A stretch of 64,000 bases of DNA from Litoreibacter meonggei (GCF_003663885.1 NZ_RCCE01000009.1:1-64000); one strand, 5' to 3'; positions 24,496 to 33,987 are shown, counted from the stretch's first letter. Made by a program: numbers and translations. The notes: generated from the sequence alone by a model not told the origin.

Positions 24496-24841
24496 ATGAG
24501 GGTAAGAAATCGGATCAAATTCTTAATTTTTTCGCTGCCATTGGATCTTCAACCACTGGCGCCATTGCGCAGACAGAAGCAGAAAATGACTGCGATCTAG
24601 CTGTTGCCGCCATGCTAAATCTTGCAAAAACAAACCTGAGCACCCAAGAAACGCTGCTACAACTCTCCGTCGATAAGCTCAAATTTTTGACAACCTTTAA
24701 AGCACCACCCCTGAAGAACATGAACCACTGTCGCGCTTTGCTGTGACCATCGAAGGGGTCGAACGTATCGACACGCAGGTTATGGCTGCTGGCATTCAGG
24801 CAATGCGTCGAATGTGTCCCACCGCTTTCCAGAAAAACTAA
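24496..24841 (+). pseudogene. Broken gene for a small exported protein (two frameshifts)
   Basis: Reading across two frame changes gives a coherent ~115-aa protein: a signal-like start MRVRNRIKFL, then FFAAIGSSTTGAIAQTEAEN, DCDLAVAAMLNLAKTNLS, LQLSVDKLKFLTTF, and after the second shift EEHEPLSRFAVTIEGVERID and AAGIQAMRRMCPTAFQKN. The shifts fall at homopolymers, a T-run near 24527-24533 and a C-run near 24706. Either the gene decayed or the sequence has two homopolymer errors. The protein would be periplasmic with a Cys pair. No family recognised. Confidence 0.55.
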
Positions 24842-24850
24842 GAACAAGAT

Positions 24851-24910
24851 GGGGCTGTTTGCCCCCGCGCCGATGGCGCTCCCCCGAGGATTTTTGAGGG
24901 AAGATGAATG
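24851..24910. repeat. 60-bp repeat, copy 2
   Basis: Differs from 11121-11180 at 2 of 60 positions. It follows the end of the broken gene by 9 bp, where its GC hairpin could act in transcript termination. Confidence 0.8.
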
Positions 24911-24956
24911 ATGAAAAGAGCGTCTATTCTAGTCCACCAAAGCCAAAGACCGAGGC

Positions 24957-24996
24957 ATAATATTATTGTGTTAAAAACAATATTGTAATATTGTTC
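24957..24996. promoter_or_regulatory. AT-rich dyad site 4, no clear target gene
   Basis: ATAATATTATTGTG and ACAATATTGTAATATTGTTC, separated by TTAAAA, form the same element class. No convincing gene starts just downstream, so it may mark a lost gene or an untranslated RNA. Confidence 0.6.
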
Positions 24997-25521
24997 GTTA
25001 TTGCGGGCCTAGCAGGGATGCGACGGTTCGTGGAAGGTGAAAAAAACTCCGGTTGGATTTACCGAAAGGGCCGGAACCGCAAGGTTTTGGTCCTTTTATG
25101 TTTATGGAGGAAGCAAACGAAATTCGTATTGATACTGGTGCTGTTCAACCTTGAGTCTGGTTCCGAATTCACCAAGCGGCGGAGAAAGGATCGACGGTCT
25201 GAGCTGAAAGGCAAGGTTGGCGGGAGATTGAACGTGTTTTACACCTAGTCGGTGCCAAACGCATACTTCACTGAATAACTTGTTTTGCGAAGACACCGGC
25301 AACGGCTTTTTGGCCACGGAGATCGGCGCGGAACTGAGTGGTTCCGGTTGCGAAAAAAGGAAATCATGTCTGCCGTGGTTGATCAGATTCATAAAGCGGC
25401 CTGTTGCATTAGGTTGGTGTCTAAGATGAAATTGTCGTGGCCGTCAGGCCAGGACTTCGTGGTCTACAAGAGCTGGGATCGCAGCCGATAGTTAGTGCTG
25501 GGAGGGTTGGCACATTCTGTC
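24997..25521. other. Gene-poor stretch before repC (3' side)
   Basis: About 525 bp. Short open frames exist, the longest being 85 codons from 24991 with a basic, composition-driven product overlapping the dyad. An 18-codon frame at 25099 (MFMEEANEIRIDTGAVQP) after a purine-rich leader reads like a truncated gene start. I see no repeat or RNA signature I can name. Confidence 0.4.
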
Positions 25522-26760
25522 CTATTCTTCCCGCAAACGCGCATCCAAACCTTTCAAACTAGCGATGATATTCAGTGTACCGTCGCGAGCTGCATTGTTC
25601 ATGCCGCGTAGGTATCCACCAGGGCATTTGACGGGGAGTTGTGGATGGTATCGGTTTGCGTCTGTGATGATTAGGGCGAGGATCGCATCGTCTTTCCCCA
25701 TGAGATCGCAAGCATCGTTCCAAGCTGATTGGTTGATACCCAATTCTCGCAACATCTGAATCGCTGCACATGATACGTCATGCTCGGTCGGTGGCCGCCC
25801 TTGAGCGTGAGCATCGATGTAGAACTTCATTTCAGGTGAGCAGAGGCCATAAAGGATCGGTCCTGATAGCTTTAGGCGAATTTCGCCCTTGCGGTACTCC
25901 CCTGACCCTTCATTCTTATTTTCTCTGCAATCTTTCGAGCCGGCAGGCTCGGAACTTAAATCCTTAGCGTGTGTGGACTTGTCCACACACTTTTGGGTAA
26001 CGCTTGCGTTACAGACATAGTTAAGTTCTTGGGTTGTATCTTGTATATAGGGGGTAGCATCTGTGCCGCTCTGGTGTTGCATATTCTCTGACTCTTGCAA
26101 GATCATCAACACATTCTGGGTCAAGTTATCCGCCTCAAGAACATGCTGGCGAAGTTCGTCCATATCCATGCGACGAAGCAAACGAGCGTCAGGCCAGTCC
26201 TCATACTCTGATATGTAGTCTTCGACCTTCTGATTGGTGATCTGCATGTCAGCAAGATCGTTCAACGCAGCCTTCAAATGGCCCTTGTGAATGCTTCGTG
26301 TGTTGCACAGCAGGTTGCGCTCTACCTGTAGAGCCTCTTGCTGATGCTTGTGGCCCAACATGGCAGGGACCAAGGCAATGGCATTTGAGAAAAAGATGCC
26401 ACAGCCAGCAAAACCGGACCTTCCGCCGTGCGCCATCGTGCGTTTCTCAATAAGACCCAATGCCACAAGCCGCTTTTCGTGCCGGTTGATTGTATAGCGG
26501 GATTTGCTGCGACGAGCTGCCACCTCGCCCTGACGACGCCAACAGCATGGTTCACGGTCGGGCTTCTTCCAGTCACTAGGCCGGGGATCTTCCGCCATGC
26601 GAACGAAAGTGGAAATTTCTGCGTCCGTCAGATTGAACAATGTCGGTGCGGTGTTCTCGAACAGCCGTATGAAGCCGTCCCGTTCCATGCCTTCGGGCAG
26701 GGTCGGATACCCTTGGGTGTCTAGATCGTCGTGCGCTCTTAGAGCGGAAATGTTGTTCAT
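25522..26760 (-). CDS. repC: RepC-like plasmid replication protein
   Basis: 412 aa from ATG 26760, preceded by AAGGATAG. The N-terminal part has winged-helix-like features (RSKSRYTINRHEKRLVALGL, IEKRTMAHGGRSG). The C-terminal RepC signature is clear: LCSPEMKFYIDAHA, AAIQMLRELGINQSAWNDAC, LMGKDDAILALIITDA, CPGGYLRGMNNAA and LNIIASLKGLDARLRE. RepC initiates replication from an origin inside its own gene in repABC replicons; here repA and repB are absent. It may be a second, solo replicon, a helper, or a relic. The middle ~120 residues are polar and poorly conserved-looking. Confidence 0.82.
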   Translation of the reverse strand: MNNISALRAHDDLDTQGYPTLPEGMERDGFIRLFENTAPTLFNLTDAEISTFVRMAEDPRPSDWKKPDREPCCWRRQGEVAARRSKSRYTINRHEKRLVALGLIEKRTMAHGGRSGFAGCGIFFSNAIALVPAMLGHKHQQEALQVERNLLCNTRSIHKGHLKAALNDLADMQITNQKVEDYISEYEDWPDARLLRRMDMDELRQHVLEADNLTQNVLMILQESENMQHQSGTDATPYIQDTTQELNYVCNASVTQKCVDKSTHAKDLSSEPAGSKDCRENKNEGSGEYRKGEIRLKLSGPILYGLCSPEMKFYIDAHAQGRPPTEHDVSCAAIQMLRELGINQSAWNDACDLMGKDDAILALIITDANRYHPQLPVKCPGGYLRGMNNAARDGTLNIIASLKGLDARLREE

Positions 26761-26917
26761 TTTTCTATCCTTGCTCGATTTTAAGCAAGACGGCTGCGGG
26801 CAAATTTCCATCGTTCGCACAAATGCGTTTTTTGTTGCCAGCTTGGAGAGAGGGTGATAAAACCAAGATCAACAGCTTTTGTGATCTACTAAAGAATTGG
26901 CGTTCTTTGGTTTCAGA

Positions 26918-26953
26918 ACCCCCCCCCGTTAGGTTTCCGCCTTGCGGGGGTTT
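26918..26953. terminator. C-run/G-run hairpin terminator 1
   Basis: AACCCCC and GGGGGTTT pair over a ~15-nt loop and are followed by CTACTTTTTAG. A small A/T-flanked hairpin, CGCACAAATGCG followed by TTTTTTG, lies at 26816-26832. Confidence 0.6.
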
Positions 26954-27212
26954 CTACTTTTTAGGGCTGGTTTCTCCTTTCGATTCTCTTGTTTCAGGCG
27001 CTGTCAGAATACAGGGTATTGGGCTTTCGGCCATAGTACCTACTGTATGCTGCGCCTTGGGCTAACTCTTGTGGTTGATGAGAGGGTTAGGCCAAGATGC
27101 AGATGTAGCGGACGCACAGATGCGTTTTTTGCTTGATTGCTATGTTGGTGGGGTGTTAGAACCGGACTTGAAAAATTGAGTAGCCGTTCGGGACGCCAAT
27201 CCCTTGGTTCTA

Positions 27213-27249
27213 AAACCCCCCGTACAGGTTAACCCCTCTGCGGGGGTTT
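27213..27249. terminator. Hairpin terminator 2
   Basis: AAACCCCC pairs with GGGGGTTT over a ~20-nt loop. A second small hairpin, ACGCACAGATGCGT followed by TTTTTG, is at 27112-27131. The spans 26834-26917 and 26954-27369 hold no gene I can support. Confidence 0.6.
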
Positions 27250-27369
27250 CTCGTTGTACGGCGGGAACTGCTCCTCTACCTGTTGATTCTTATTATTTAT
27301 GACGACAGGCATACAACGTCTGGGTGCCTGTCGCAATTATAGTATCGTGCACTAGGCGTCATACCACGC

Positions 27370-28128
27370 CTAGTAGTTGACCTGCTCAAACCCGTAATTG
27401 CCCTCATAGTCGCGCCAATCCACGAAAACCGACCGATGAAAGATCGACGGGCAGTTACTTGGATAGTTCTCAAGACCCGTATGAGCCGCAGGCAGCGAGC
27501 GGTAATCGCTTGATCCCGCCCAACTGAAATCGCCTTGCGTCCCATATGTCCCAACGCGCATCGAAAATGAGTGGTTGCAGTCACCATCTCGGCCGCTCTC
27601 ATGCTGTCTGGCGTATGTGACGTTGTAAACGCGGATCGAACGAACGAAATTGAACTCTGCACCGCTTATGTCGATGTCTGCACCGCCATCTTGGACGAGC
27701 TGCATGGCAAAGCCATCTGGAAGCGGGTTGGCAGACCCGCCGCTGCGTCGGACAACGGCGGGTTGCGCCATAAGCGAAGTATCCGTGAGTGGGACACTTG
27801 GATACGACTGGGCCGGTGCATCGTTCATGTCCAAGAGAATTTCATAGATGCGATCCGCTGTTTGAGTGTCAGGATCGACCGTGTAGGCTGCGCCCATCGG
27901 GCAACGCCAAATTTGCAATGGTGGCTCAACAGGCCAAGGTGTGATCCTGCGGATGAACTCTGCGCGGGCGCGGGCGCATGGCACCGATGCAGGCCAACCA
28001 CCTGACAAGCAAAGCAGAATAGCGCAGTCAATTTGGTATGTCTGTGCTTGTGCGCGCTCTGGTGCCGCTATGATGCCGACCATTGCTGTTGCCATCGCCA
28101 GTACGCTTGAGTGGAGAATGTTTGTCAT
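27370..28128 (-). CDS. Exported hypothetical protein (252 aa), dyad-controlled
   Basis: A signal peptide (residues 1-28, LAMATAMVGIIAAPERAQAQ) exports it. The mature start TYQIDCAILLCLSGGWPASV, then CARARAEFIRRITPWPVEPP and LQIWRCPMG, contains four cysteines that probably form disulfides. The C-terminal half is rich in aromatic residues and Ser. I recall similar Cys-rich starts in proteins of alphaproteobacterial conjugative plasmids but cannot name the family. A strong GAAGGAGTG precedes the ATG, and dyad site 5 lies 22-57 bp upstream, which ties it to the transfer genes. Likely periplasmic; function unknown. Confidence 0.7.
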   Translation of the reverse strand: MTNILHSSVLAMATAMVGIIAAPERAQAQTYQIDCAILLCLSGGWPASVPCARARAEFIRRITPWPVEPPLQIWRCPMGAAYTVDPDTQTADRIYEILLDMNDAPAQSYPSVPLTDTSLMAQPAVVRRSGGSANPLPDGFAMQLVQDGGADIDISGAEFNFVRSIRVYNVTYARQHESGRDGDCNHSFSMRVGTYGTQGDFSWAGSSDYRSLPAAHTGLENYPSNCPSIFHRSVFVDWRDYEGNYGFEQVNY

Positions 28129-28149
28129 GCGTCACTCCTTCGATTGTTA

Positions 28150-28185
28150 GATATTATAACCGTGTGATCTTGTTATAATATTGTT
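28150..28185. promoter_or_regulatory. AT-rich dyad site 5
   Basis: GATATTATAAC and GTTATAATATTGTT are inverted arms with an 11-nt spacer. The arrangement matches site 6 before virB (13-nt spacer). It lies just upstream of the exported 252-aa protein. Confidence 0.7.
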
Positions 28186-28681
28186 TAGTCGAAGTTGGGG
28201 TGCTGAATCAAGTCTTTGTGGTTGCACATCGAGGTGAAATGTTGGACGTCAGATGACTTTGACCTTTACGTCATCAACTGATCCAAAAGAAAATCCGGCG
28301 TAACCGTCGTTCATGCAGACCGCAGCGAACGGCTCAAAAAAAGCCCATTTTGACAAATGGGGGTCGTTTGCGGAAGGGGGCGAAATGACAATGTAAGCAT
28401 CGTTTAGGTTAACAGATGTTCGTGCTTACCGCAGCGAATGTCTTAAAAGCCAAAGGTAACGGATGCTGCAGATTGTACCAATGGAAGATATGTGCAGCGA
28501 AGCGGACGCTGAGCGTTTGCCACTTGAGAGAACGCAAGGTCATAAAGCAAATGTGGCTTTTTGTGCACCGCTGTCACCTGAGAACGGACCAAAGCCAACA
28601 AGACTGAAATCGTCATTTTAACATTACTCGACCTTCGAAACGGGACGAACGATAGCAGCGATCAATCGTAGTTCTGCGTTA
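28186..28681. other. Gene-poor stretch left of the defence island
   Basis: About 500 bp with no convincing gene. Fragments containing CCGCAGCGAA at about 28318 and 28428 resemble short sequences also present near 43180 and 52626, which I take as intergenic debris. It may be a recombination junction between plasmid backbone and the defence island. Confidence 0.4.
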
Positions 28682-30055
28682 TCATAAGCCCTCGTCGTCC
28701 ATTCTGGAAACCCGCCCGAGCCTTGAGAGCATACGTGCCCACTCATCTACATCGGTGGAGAGCCGAGGCGCGGGCTCGGAGCGTCGCTTGTGAGTTTTGT
28801 TGGCTGGTTGCGAAACCGAATTGCCTGACAGGGGTCCGGATGAACGTGGGTGCTTCTTGGCGCGTGCATGTGGTTGAGGCCTCCGAGCCTTTTGCAGTTT
28901 GCCGCCTGTGTTTCTTTTCTTCTGCCTATCCGGTTTTTCTTGAGAGACGCCGGACAGGGCAATCAGGAAAAAGGCAAGGCGAGGAGTCCAAGGCGAACCA
29001 TCAGCGGTCACACGGCCTGTTTCATTCAAATAGTGAGAAACAAGTTTGGCCCCCACGATCCTCTTCTTGGCGAAATCTTTTAGGACAGAGCGCAGTGTTC
29101 CCAAAATCTTGGCAGTTCCGCCGCTTCCTGACCCAAAATGCCTCCTCTCGGATGGCATGAGCTCTGAAACCACAAGGGGAACAATGCTAGGGTCTATATC
29201 CTTCTCCAGCGCTTCGAAGTCGACTAGCCGATCACCGTTGACAACTTCGATTTCTTCAAGTGACGATGGGTGCAGAAATGAGAACGTCTCTCTACGCCGA
29301 CTGACGAGGTCGCCTTCAGCTAGAAGCGGTTGATCACAGTAAATGAAAAAACGATATTTCTGATGATTTTCGGTTGAAAGGTCTTCAACCTGAACTTCCA
29401 TGCCGAAGTCGGCGAATTGGACTTCAACCACCACTGCAAGATTCCAAGAGTTTCTTCTGGCTTTCCGGCCTACAGGTAGTATTCGCTGGTCGATCTTTTG
29501 TTCGGCACCGAGAATCTTTTTGATGTCGGCCAGTTTTCGGCTGGAGGGGCGAAGACGCGCAGAGCCAGAGGCAGCGCCCCCGTTGTCCGTGCAAGGGTGC
29601 TTCGCCCAGGGCTTTCCGAGTTCATCAAAGAAGACGCGGCTGCCGTGTTGATTGGCATAGAAATAGACGGGCTGACCGCAGACGGGGCAAGATGCATTCG
29701 GGTTAACGAAGCAGCGAGAGTAACTTGTTGCGCCGTAGCCTTTCAGTGTCTGCGTCGCTTGGTGCTTTTCATACTCAGAATAAACCGGCCGAAGTGGCTT
29801 TGTAACTGGCGCGGCGGGGACGCCTCCGCCGTTTTGGTTGCCGCCGCCAAGGCACCAGCCGCAATTGCACCCAGGGTAATGATTGTGACCGGTCAATTTA
29901 GCGCCAATGTGCCAATACTCATTACAGTAAATTGGATCAAAAATGCGCCTTTCGCTAGTCCCCTCTCCCGAATTTCTATCAAATTCCAACCGCAAATTAG
30001 GCCGACGTAACCTTCCATCCTGTCTAATGTCTGGTTTGGGCCTGGGAGAGGACAC
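28682..30055 (-). CDS. Zinc-finger-like protein divergent from the Hma-like operon (457 aa)
   Basis: The N-terminal region has two probable metal sites: HNHYPGCNCGWC near residues 57-68, and CPVCGQPVYFYANQHGSRVF with later KHPC near 120-155. The C-terminal ~100 residues are basic and low complexity (Lys/Arg/Pro/Ser). The middle part (~200-340) has the look of an OB-like or beta domain (VEVQFADFGMEVQVEDL, VSRRRETFSFL). The start is GTG 30055 with a weak ribosome-binding site, so it is uncertain. It is divergent from the small regulator and ATPase operon across an 82-bp gap with a palindrome, suggesting shared control. Zinc-ribbon proteins of this kind occur beside defence genes; the specific role is unknown. 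Confidence 0.7.
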   Translation of the reverse strand: MSSPRPKPDIRQDGRLRRPNLRLEFDRNSGEGTSERRIFDPIYCNEYWHIGAKLTGHNHYPGCNCGWCLGGGNQNGGGVPAAPVTKPLRPVYSEYEKHQATQTLKGYGATSYSRCFVNPNASCPVCGQPVYFYANQHGSRVFFDELGKPWAKHPCTDNGGAASGSARLRPSSRKLADIKKILGAEQKIDQRILPVGRKARRNSWNLAVVVEVQFADFGMEVQVEDLSTENHQKYRFFIYCDQPLLAEGDLVSRRRETFSFLHPSSLEEIEVVNGDRLVDFEALEKDIDPSIVPLVVSELMPSERRHFGSGSGGTAKILGTLRSVLKDFAKKRIVGAKLVSHYLNETGRVTADGSPWTPRLAFFLIALSGVSQEKPDRQKKRNTGGKLQKARRPQPHARAKKHPRSSGPLSGNSVSQPANKTHKRRSEPAPRLSTDVDEWARMLSRLGRVSRMDDEGL

Positions 30056-30086
30056 TGACCGTCAATTCACTAACGGTATGACTTGA

Positions 30087-30108
30087 AATAAAGAAAGGTA
30101 TCTTTATT
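30087..30108. promoter_or_regulatory. Palindromic operator candidate of the defence island
   Basis: AATAAAGA-AAGGTA-TCTTTATT is a perfect inverted repeat with 8-bp arms in the short gap between the divergent 457-aa gene and the small regulator gene. It probably binds that regulator. Confidence 0.6.
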
Positions 30109-30137
30109 GATAGTGCATATTGAAGATTGAGGTGCCC

Positions 30138-30311
30138 ATGGCTGATCCTGAAACGAACGATCCTCTCGAAGAACTCGTGAGTCTGAATTTTAAGATAACT
30201 GAACGCCAGAGGCGAGAGTTCAAGGTTTGGTGCGCGGAGCGAGGTATCACGCAGGTTGATGGGTTTAGGCGCGGATTTAAATTACTTAAAGATACAGAAA
30301 AGAGAAATTGA
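30138..30311 (+). CDS. Small probable DNA-binding regulator (57 aa)
   Basis: 57 aa from ATG 30138, preceded by GAGGTG; an in-frame start at 30120 is possible. The sequence ELVSLNFKITERQRREFKVW followed by CAERGITQVDGFRRGFKLL has the strand-helix-helix pattern of small ribbon-helix-helix proteins (NFKITERQRREFK is strand then helix A). It overlaps the ATPase start by one base (TGATG). Its position at the head of the operon, next to a palindrome, suggests autoregulation of the island. Confidence 0.65.
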   Translation: MADPETNDPLEELVSLNFKITERQRREFKVWCAERGITQVDGFRRGFKLLKDTEKRN

Positions 30312-33300
30312 TGAGTTCTGGTTATAACATTCCCCTGGTGACGTCGATTTGTGAGCTCAGCCCAGACGCTTTCTCAATGAGTAGGTCTGAACAAGTGGAG
30401 CACCTGTCCTCGATTACAGGGGCGGACCTCGCTTCTGCTAAGGCATTCTACGCGCGAAACCACGTAACTAGCGGCATGTCGGAATTTCTTCGTGGCGCTC
30501 TGAAGCGCCTTAGCGGCCAAAGTCAGCAAGCTATTTTCGAGCTCAGACAGGCCATGGGCGGAGGTAAGACTCACAACATGATCGCATTGGGCCTTTTGGC
30601 TCGCTTCCCTGAGTTGAAAGATTTGCTCCCGGACACGATTACTTCTGGCATGGATGACGAGCCAGCTGTCATCGCCACGGTTAACGGTCGGGATGTACAA
30701 AATTTCATTTGGGGGGATATCGCTGAACAGCTCGGTCAGGCTGATACGTTTAGGGATCACTGGATTAATGGGCCAAGGGAGATGACCGAAGGTGATTGGA
30801 TGCGGCTGATCGGCGATCGTCCTACTCTCATCATGCTTGATGAGTTACCTACGTATCTTGCGATGGCTCACACGAAGTCTGTAGGACAAGGCACCTTGCT
30901 GGATCTACTTAAATATTCCCTTGCGAACCTTTTTTCTGCGGCCATGAAGCTTAAGCGCTGTGTTGTGGTGGTTGCATCTCTTGACGCGGCCTACGACGAA
31001 GCGCGCAGGATTCTTGGGGGGCAACTTGCTGACCTTCAAAAGGAAACCAGTCGCGGGGCAAAGTCGATCACGCCAGTCGACTTAAACACTGGGGAAATTT
31101 ACGATATCCTAAGAAAACGCTTGTTCACCAAGCTACCGGATTCAGGTGGGGATGAAGTTGAGCGGGTATCGCAAGCTTACCTTGCCACGTACCAAGAAGC
31201 CATTCGGGGCCGCGCCCTCGCCAAATCTGCAGAACAGATGGCAGATGAAATAGTTGGTTCTTACCCGTTTCACCCGAGTTACAAGGACATCCTGTCTCTT
31301 TTCAAAGAGAATGAGAAGTTCCGTCAAACCAGAGGTCTGATCCAATTCACTGCGAACCTTTTACGCGGGGTTTGGGCGAACAAGGAAGAAGAGGTGTTTC
31401 TGGTTGGGGCTCAGTATCTAGACTTTGCGGACCAGGAAACACGAGACCAAGTCAAGGAGATTGAGCGGTCACTTGAGTCCGCTCTCGCGAGCGATATCTA
31501 CGACACAGACGGATCAGCGCACGCGCAGGGGATCGATGGGGATCGAAACGATAGGGCCGCTTCCCAGGTCGCGACCCTTCTGTTTATAACTTCATTGTCG
31601 GACAACACAGACGGCATTCGCGGCTTGCCACGCGACACGTTGGTCGAGTACTTGGTCGCCCCTGGAAAAGAAGCGACGCGCTTCATCGAAGCTTTTGATC
31701 AACTGCGTGACCGATGCTGGTATTTACACAATAGGGATGGAAACAGGTGGTATTTCTCAGACATCGCCAACGTCCGAAAGCAGATTGAAGATAAGGTTGG
31801 AAAGGTTCCGCAGGACCGTGTCGACGAAGAAATGCGCCGTCGCCTGACTGACATCTTCAGGCCTGTAACTAAACTCGCTTACGCGGATTTGGTAGTTCTG
31901 CCCAGAGTTGACGAAGTGAACTTGACCCCTTCAAAGCGGACCTGTCTAGTTCTCTCCCCTGATGCGAAATCCCCGCCAGCGGCGGCTGCTCGCTTCTTCA
32001 ATGATGTTGTCTATAAAAATGCTTTCTGCGTCGTTGCAGGCGATGGATCGAAGATGGCTAGTGCGGAAGACAGCGTTCGTCGACTTCTTGCCATTGCCGC
32101 CGTGAAGTCGATTGTGGCCGACACGCCTCGTCACCAACGGGAGATCGAAGCGGAGCAGGAAACCACCGAGATCGGGTTTAATTCTACCATAAAGAGCCTC
32201 TTCAACGCAGTTTGGTATCCGCAGACCAAGGACCTGAAGAGCGCACGTATCGATCTGAGCCACTACCAGGAAAAGGGCGTTATCCAAGGGGAAAAAGCGG
32301 TGGAGGCTGCTCTCTCCGGGGGAGGAGCAAAAAAGCTCGTGGAATTGGACCCCGACCGGATGGATGGTTTGATTCAACGCTGTGAGGATCAGCTATTTCC
32401 TGACGCTACTTCTCGAACGCGATGGTCAGATGTGCTGGAGCGGGCTGCGTCAAATGCTCGATGGATCTGGCTTCCCCCTAAGGGTATGGAAGAGATTAAA
32501 GCGGCGGCCTTAGCAGAAGGCCGTTGGGTTGAAGAAAACGGATATGTCGACAAGAATCCACCGCCGCCTCATCCCACGATCAGAGTAACACGCATCGGTG
32601 GTGATGATGCGATCGGGGAAAGTGAACTTGAAATAGCGGTTTCAAATGCTGGCAAAACTCCTGAGGTGCTCGTCGCTACAGCGAAAGAGGGGCTAAGCTC
32701 TGGCGATCTAATTATAGATAGGACGTATCGTACAACTGAAGTGGAACTGTGGTTCCAAATACGCAATTTGGATTCAGGGGATTCTTCCGAGCCATATCGT
32801 TGGACAGGTTCAATCAACATTACGCACGACAGACGAGACAACGCGGGGATGTGGCAGGTAGCCCTTGAAGCTAAGCCGGAAGCTGAATTGCGCTGGAACA
32901 TAACTGGGATCAACCCAAAGGATGGAGCCGTCTATGATGGTACTCCGATTGAGATCGATGGGACCCAGAAAACAACCCTCTACGTCTATGCTGTCAAAGG
33001 GGGGGTCTCGGCCGAACGTCGCTTCACTTTTGATGCTGTCGGTGCGAAGAAAACGATAGACAATGACCGTCCTGCAAAAGCGAAGCGGGACTTTCAGTTT
33101 GCAACAAAGGGCGAAGTGCTCCGGGTTGTTCGTGCATCTAAGGGACGAGAAACCATCGTGTTCCACGGGGTCAGCGTTACGGTCGGTGAAGGAGAGAAAA
33201 GCCTCCGAGTTCGCAGCGGCGGAGATGTTGCTCTGAACGGCCAAGAAATTGAGACGATAATCGAGGGCTTGCGAGCAGCACTCGGACAGGCCGACGCCGA

Positions 33301-33415
33301 AGTGCAACTCCGGTTCCGAGAGGCTGACTTTCCCGATGGGCATACAATGAAGGATTTCGCGACCCAAGTCGGCATCGATATCTCAGTTGAGGATGTTGAG
33401 CAGGAAGGAACGTGA
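30311..33415 (+). CDS. DUF499-family ATPase of an Hma-like anti-phage island
   Basis: 1034 aa. Walker A is LRQAMGGGKTHNM near residue 80 and a Walker B-like IMLDELPTYL lies near 178. SYPFHPSYKDIL, then FRQTRGLIQFTANLLRGVWA, are typical of DUF499. The C-terminal ~250 residues are beta-rich (VTRIGGDDAIGESELEIAVS). DUF499 proteins occur with DUF3780, DUF1156 methyltransferases and helicases in islands annotated as anti-phage, including the helicase-methylase-ATPase (Hma) type. ATG 30311 overlaps the regulator stop. The ATPase may sense or move on DNA; its biochemical role is not established to my knowledge. The next gene overlaps by one base. Confidence 0.85.
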   Translation: MSSGYNIPLVTSICELSPDAFSMSRSEQVEHLSSITGADLASAKAFYARNHVTSGMSEFLRGALKRLSGQSQQAIFELRQAMGGGKTHNMIALGLLARFPELKDLLPDTITSGMDDEPAVIATVNGRDVQNFIWGDIAEQLGQADTFRDHWINGPREMTEGDWMRLIGDRPTLIMLDELPTYLAMAHTKSVGQGTLLDLLKYSLANLFSAAMKLKRCVVVVASLDAAYDEARRILGGQLADLQKETSRGAKSITPVDLNTGEIYDILRKRLFTKLPDSGGDEVERVSQAYLATYQEAIRGRALAKSAEQMADEIVGSYPFHPSYKDILSLFKENEKFRQTRGLIQFTANLLRGVWANKEEEVFLVGAQYLDFADQETRDQVKEIERSLESALASDIYDTDGSAHAQGIDGDRNDRAASQVATLLFITSLSDNTDGIRGLPRDTLVEYLVAPGKEATRFIEAFDQLRDRCWYLHNRDGNRWYFSDIANVRKQIEDKVGKVPQDRVDEEMRRRLTDIFRPVTKLAYADLVVLPRVDEVNLTPSKRTCLVLSPDAKSPPAAAARFFNDVVYKNAFCVVAGDGSKMASAEDSVRRLLAIAAVKSIVADTPRHQREIEAEQETTEIGFNSTIKSLFNAVWYPQTKDLKSARIDLSHYQEKGVIQGEKAVEAALSGGGAKKLVELDPDRMDGLIQRCEDQLFPDATSRTRWSDVLERAASNARWIWLPPKGMEEIKAAALAEGRWVEENGYVDKNPPPPHPTIRVTRIGGDDAIGESELEIAVSNAGKTPEVLVATAKEGLSSGDLIIDRTYRTTEVELWFQIRNLDSGDSSEPYRWTGSINITHDRRDNAGMWQVALEAKPEAELRWNITGINPKDGAVYDGTPIEIDGTQKTTLYVYAVKGGVSAERRFTFDAVGAKKTIDNDRPAKAKRDFQFATKGEVLRVVRASKGRETIVFHGVSVTVGEGEKSLRVRSGGDVALNGQEIETIIEGLRAALGQADAEVQLRFREADFPDGHTMKDFATQVGIDISVEDVEQEGT

Positions 33416-33987
33416 TGTCTGAAAAAGCAATCACGCACGGATTTGGAGTGCCGAATGACCCGCTTCCACATCAGTTTCTCGTAAAGATCCCAACAGGCCG
33501 CACTGATCCGGTCGAGGTATGGGAAGACTTCGGTGCGGCAGCCTTGGGAACCTCGGCACAAAAGCTGTGTAGAGTTGCGATCCCCCGAGATGCTTGGAGG
33601 CAGGTGTCGGAGGGGGTGAAAGGGCATCTAAATCGACGCCTGAAAGAGAAAGACCTAAAGTCGTCCCGTTTCGCCACCGGCGAAAACCGTATCGAACGAA
33701 TCCTAGGGCGTGAACTCTGCGTACTTGCTTGGACCATCGAGGATGCAACATCCGACGAGGCAGCTATCGCATTCACACGTTGGTCGTCTCATCGCCCGGA
33801 AGAGCTCTGGTGGCTGTTTCAGCAGATCGACAAGGATGGAGGTGAGTGGGACAGTCCAAAAAGTGGTTGGCGCGCAGCTATCCGTCATGCGTTGATCCGA
33901 GAGGGGGATGAGGTTGCAGCTGCTACCCGTCGACCACGGCCCCAATCCACCGCCGAAAAGACCCCAGATTTATTTAAAGACCTTTGA
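33415..33987 (+). CDS. DUF3780 protein of the Hma-like island
   Basis: 190 aa from ATG 33415 (TGATG overlap with the ATPase; GGAAGGA upstream). Family-like segments are FGVPNDPLPHQFLVKIP, ENRIERILGRELCVLAWTIE, WSSHRPEELWWLFQQI and SGWRAAIRHAL. DUF3780 is a small protein seen only with DUF499/DUF1156 partners, as far as I recall, and its function is unknown. The C-terminal ~25 residues are a flexible Arg/Pro/Thr tail. It precedes the methyltransferase gene by 10 bp. Confidence 0.82.
   Translation: MSEKAITHGFGVPNDPLPHQFLVKIPTGRTDPVEVWEDFGAAALGTSAQKLCRVAIPRDAWRQVSEGVKGHLNRRLKEKDLKSSRFATGENRIERILGRELCVLAWTIEDATSDEAAIAFTRWSSHRPEELWWLFQQIDKDGGEWDSPKSGWRAAIRHALIREGDEVAAATRRPRPQSTAEKTPDLFKDL

Noticed and set aside
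24991-25248. 85-codon frame after dyad site 4
   Set aside because: The start lies inside the dyad, there is no ribosome-binding site, and the product is a Lys/Arg-rich composition artefact.
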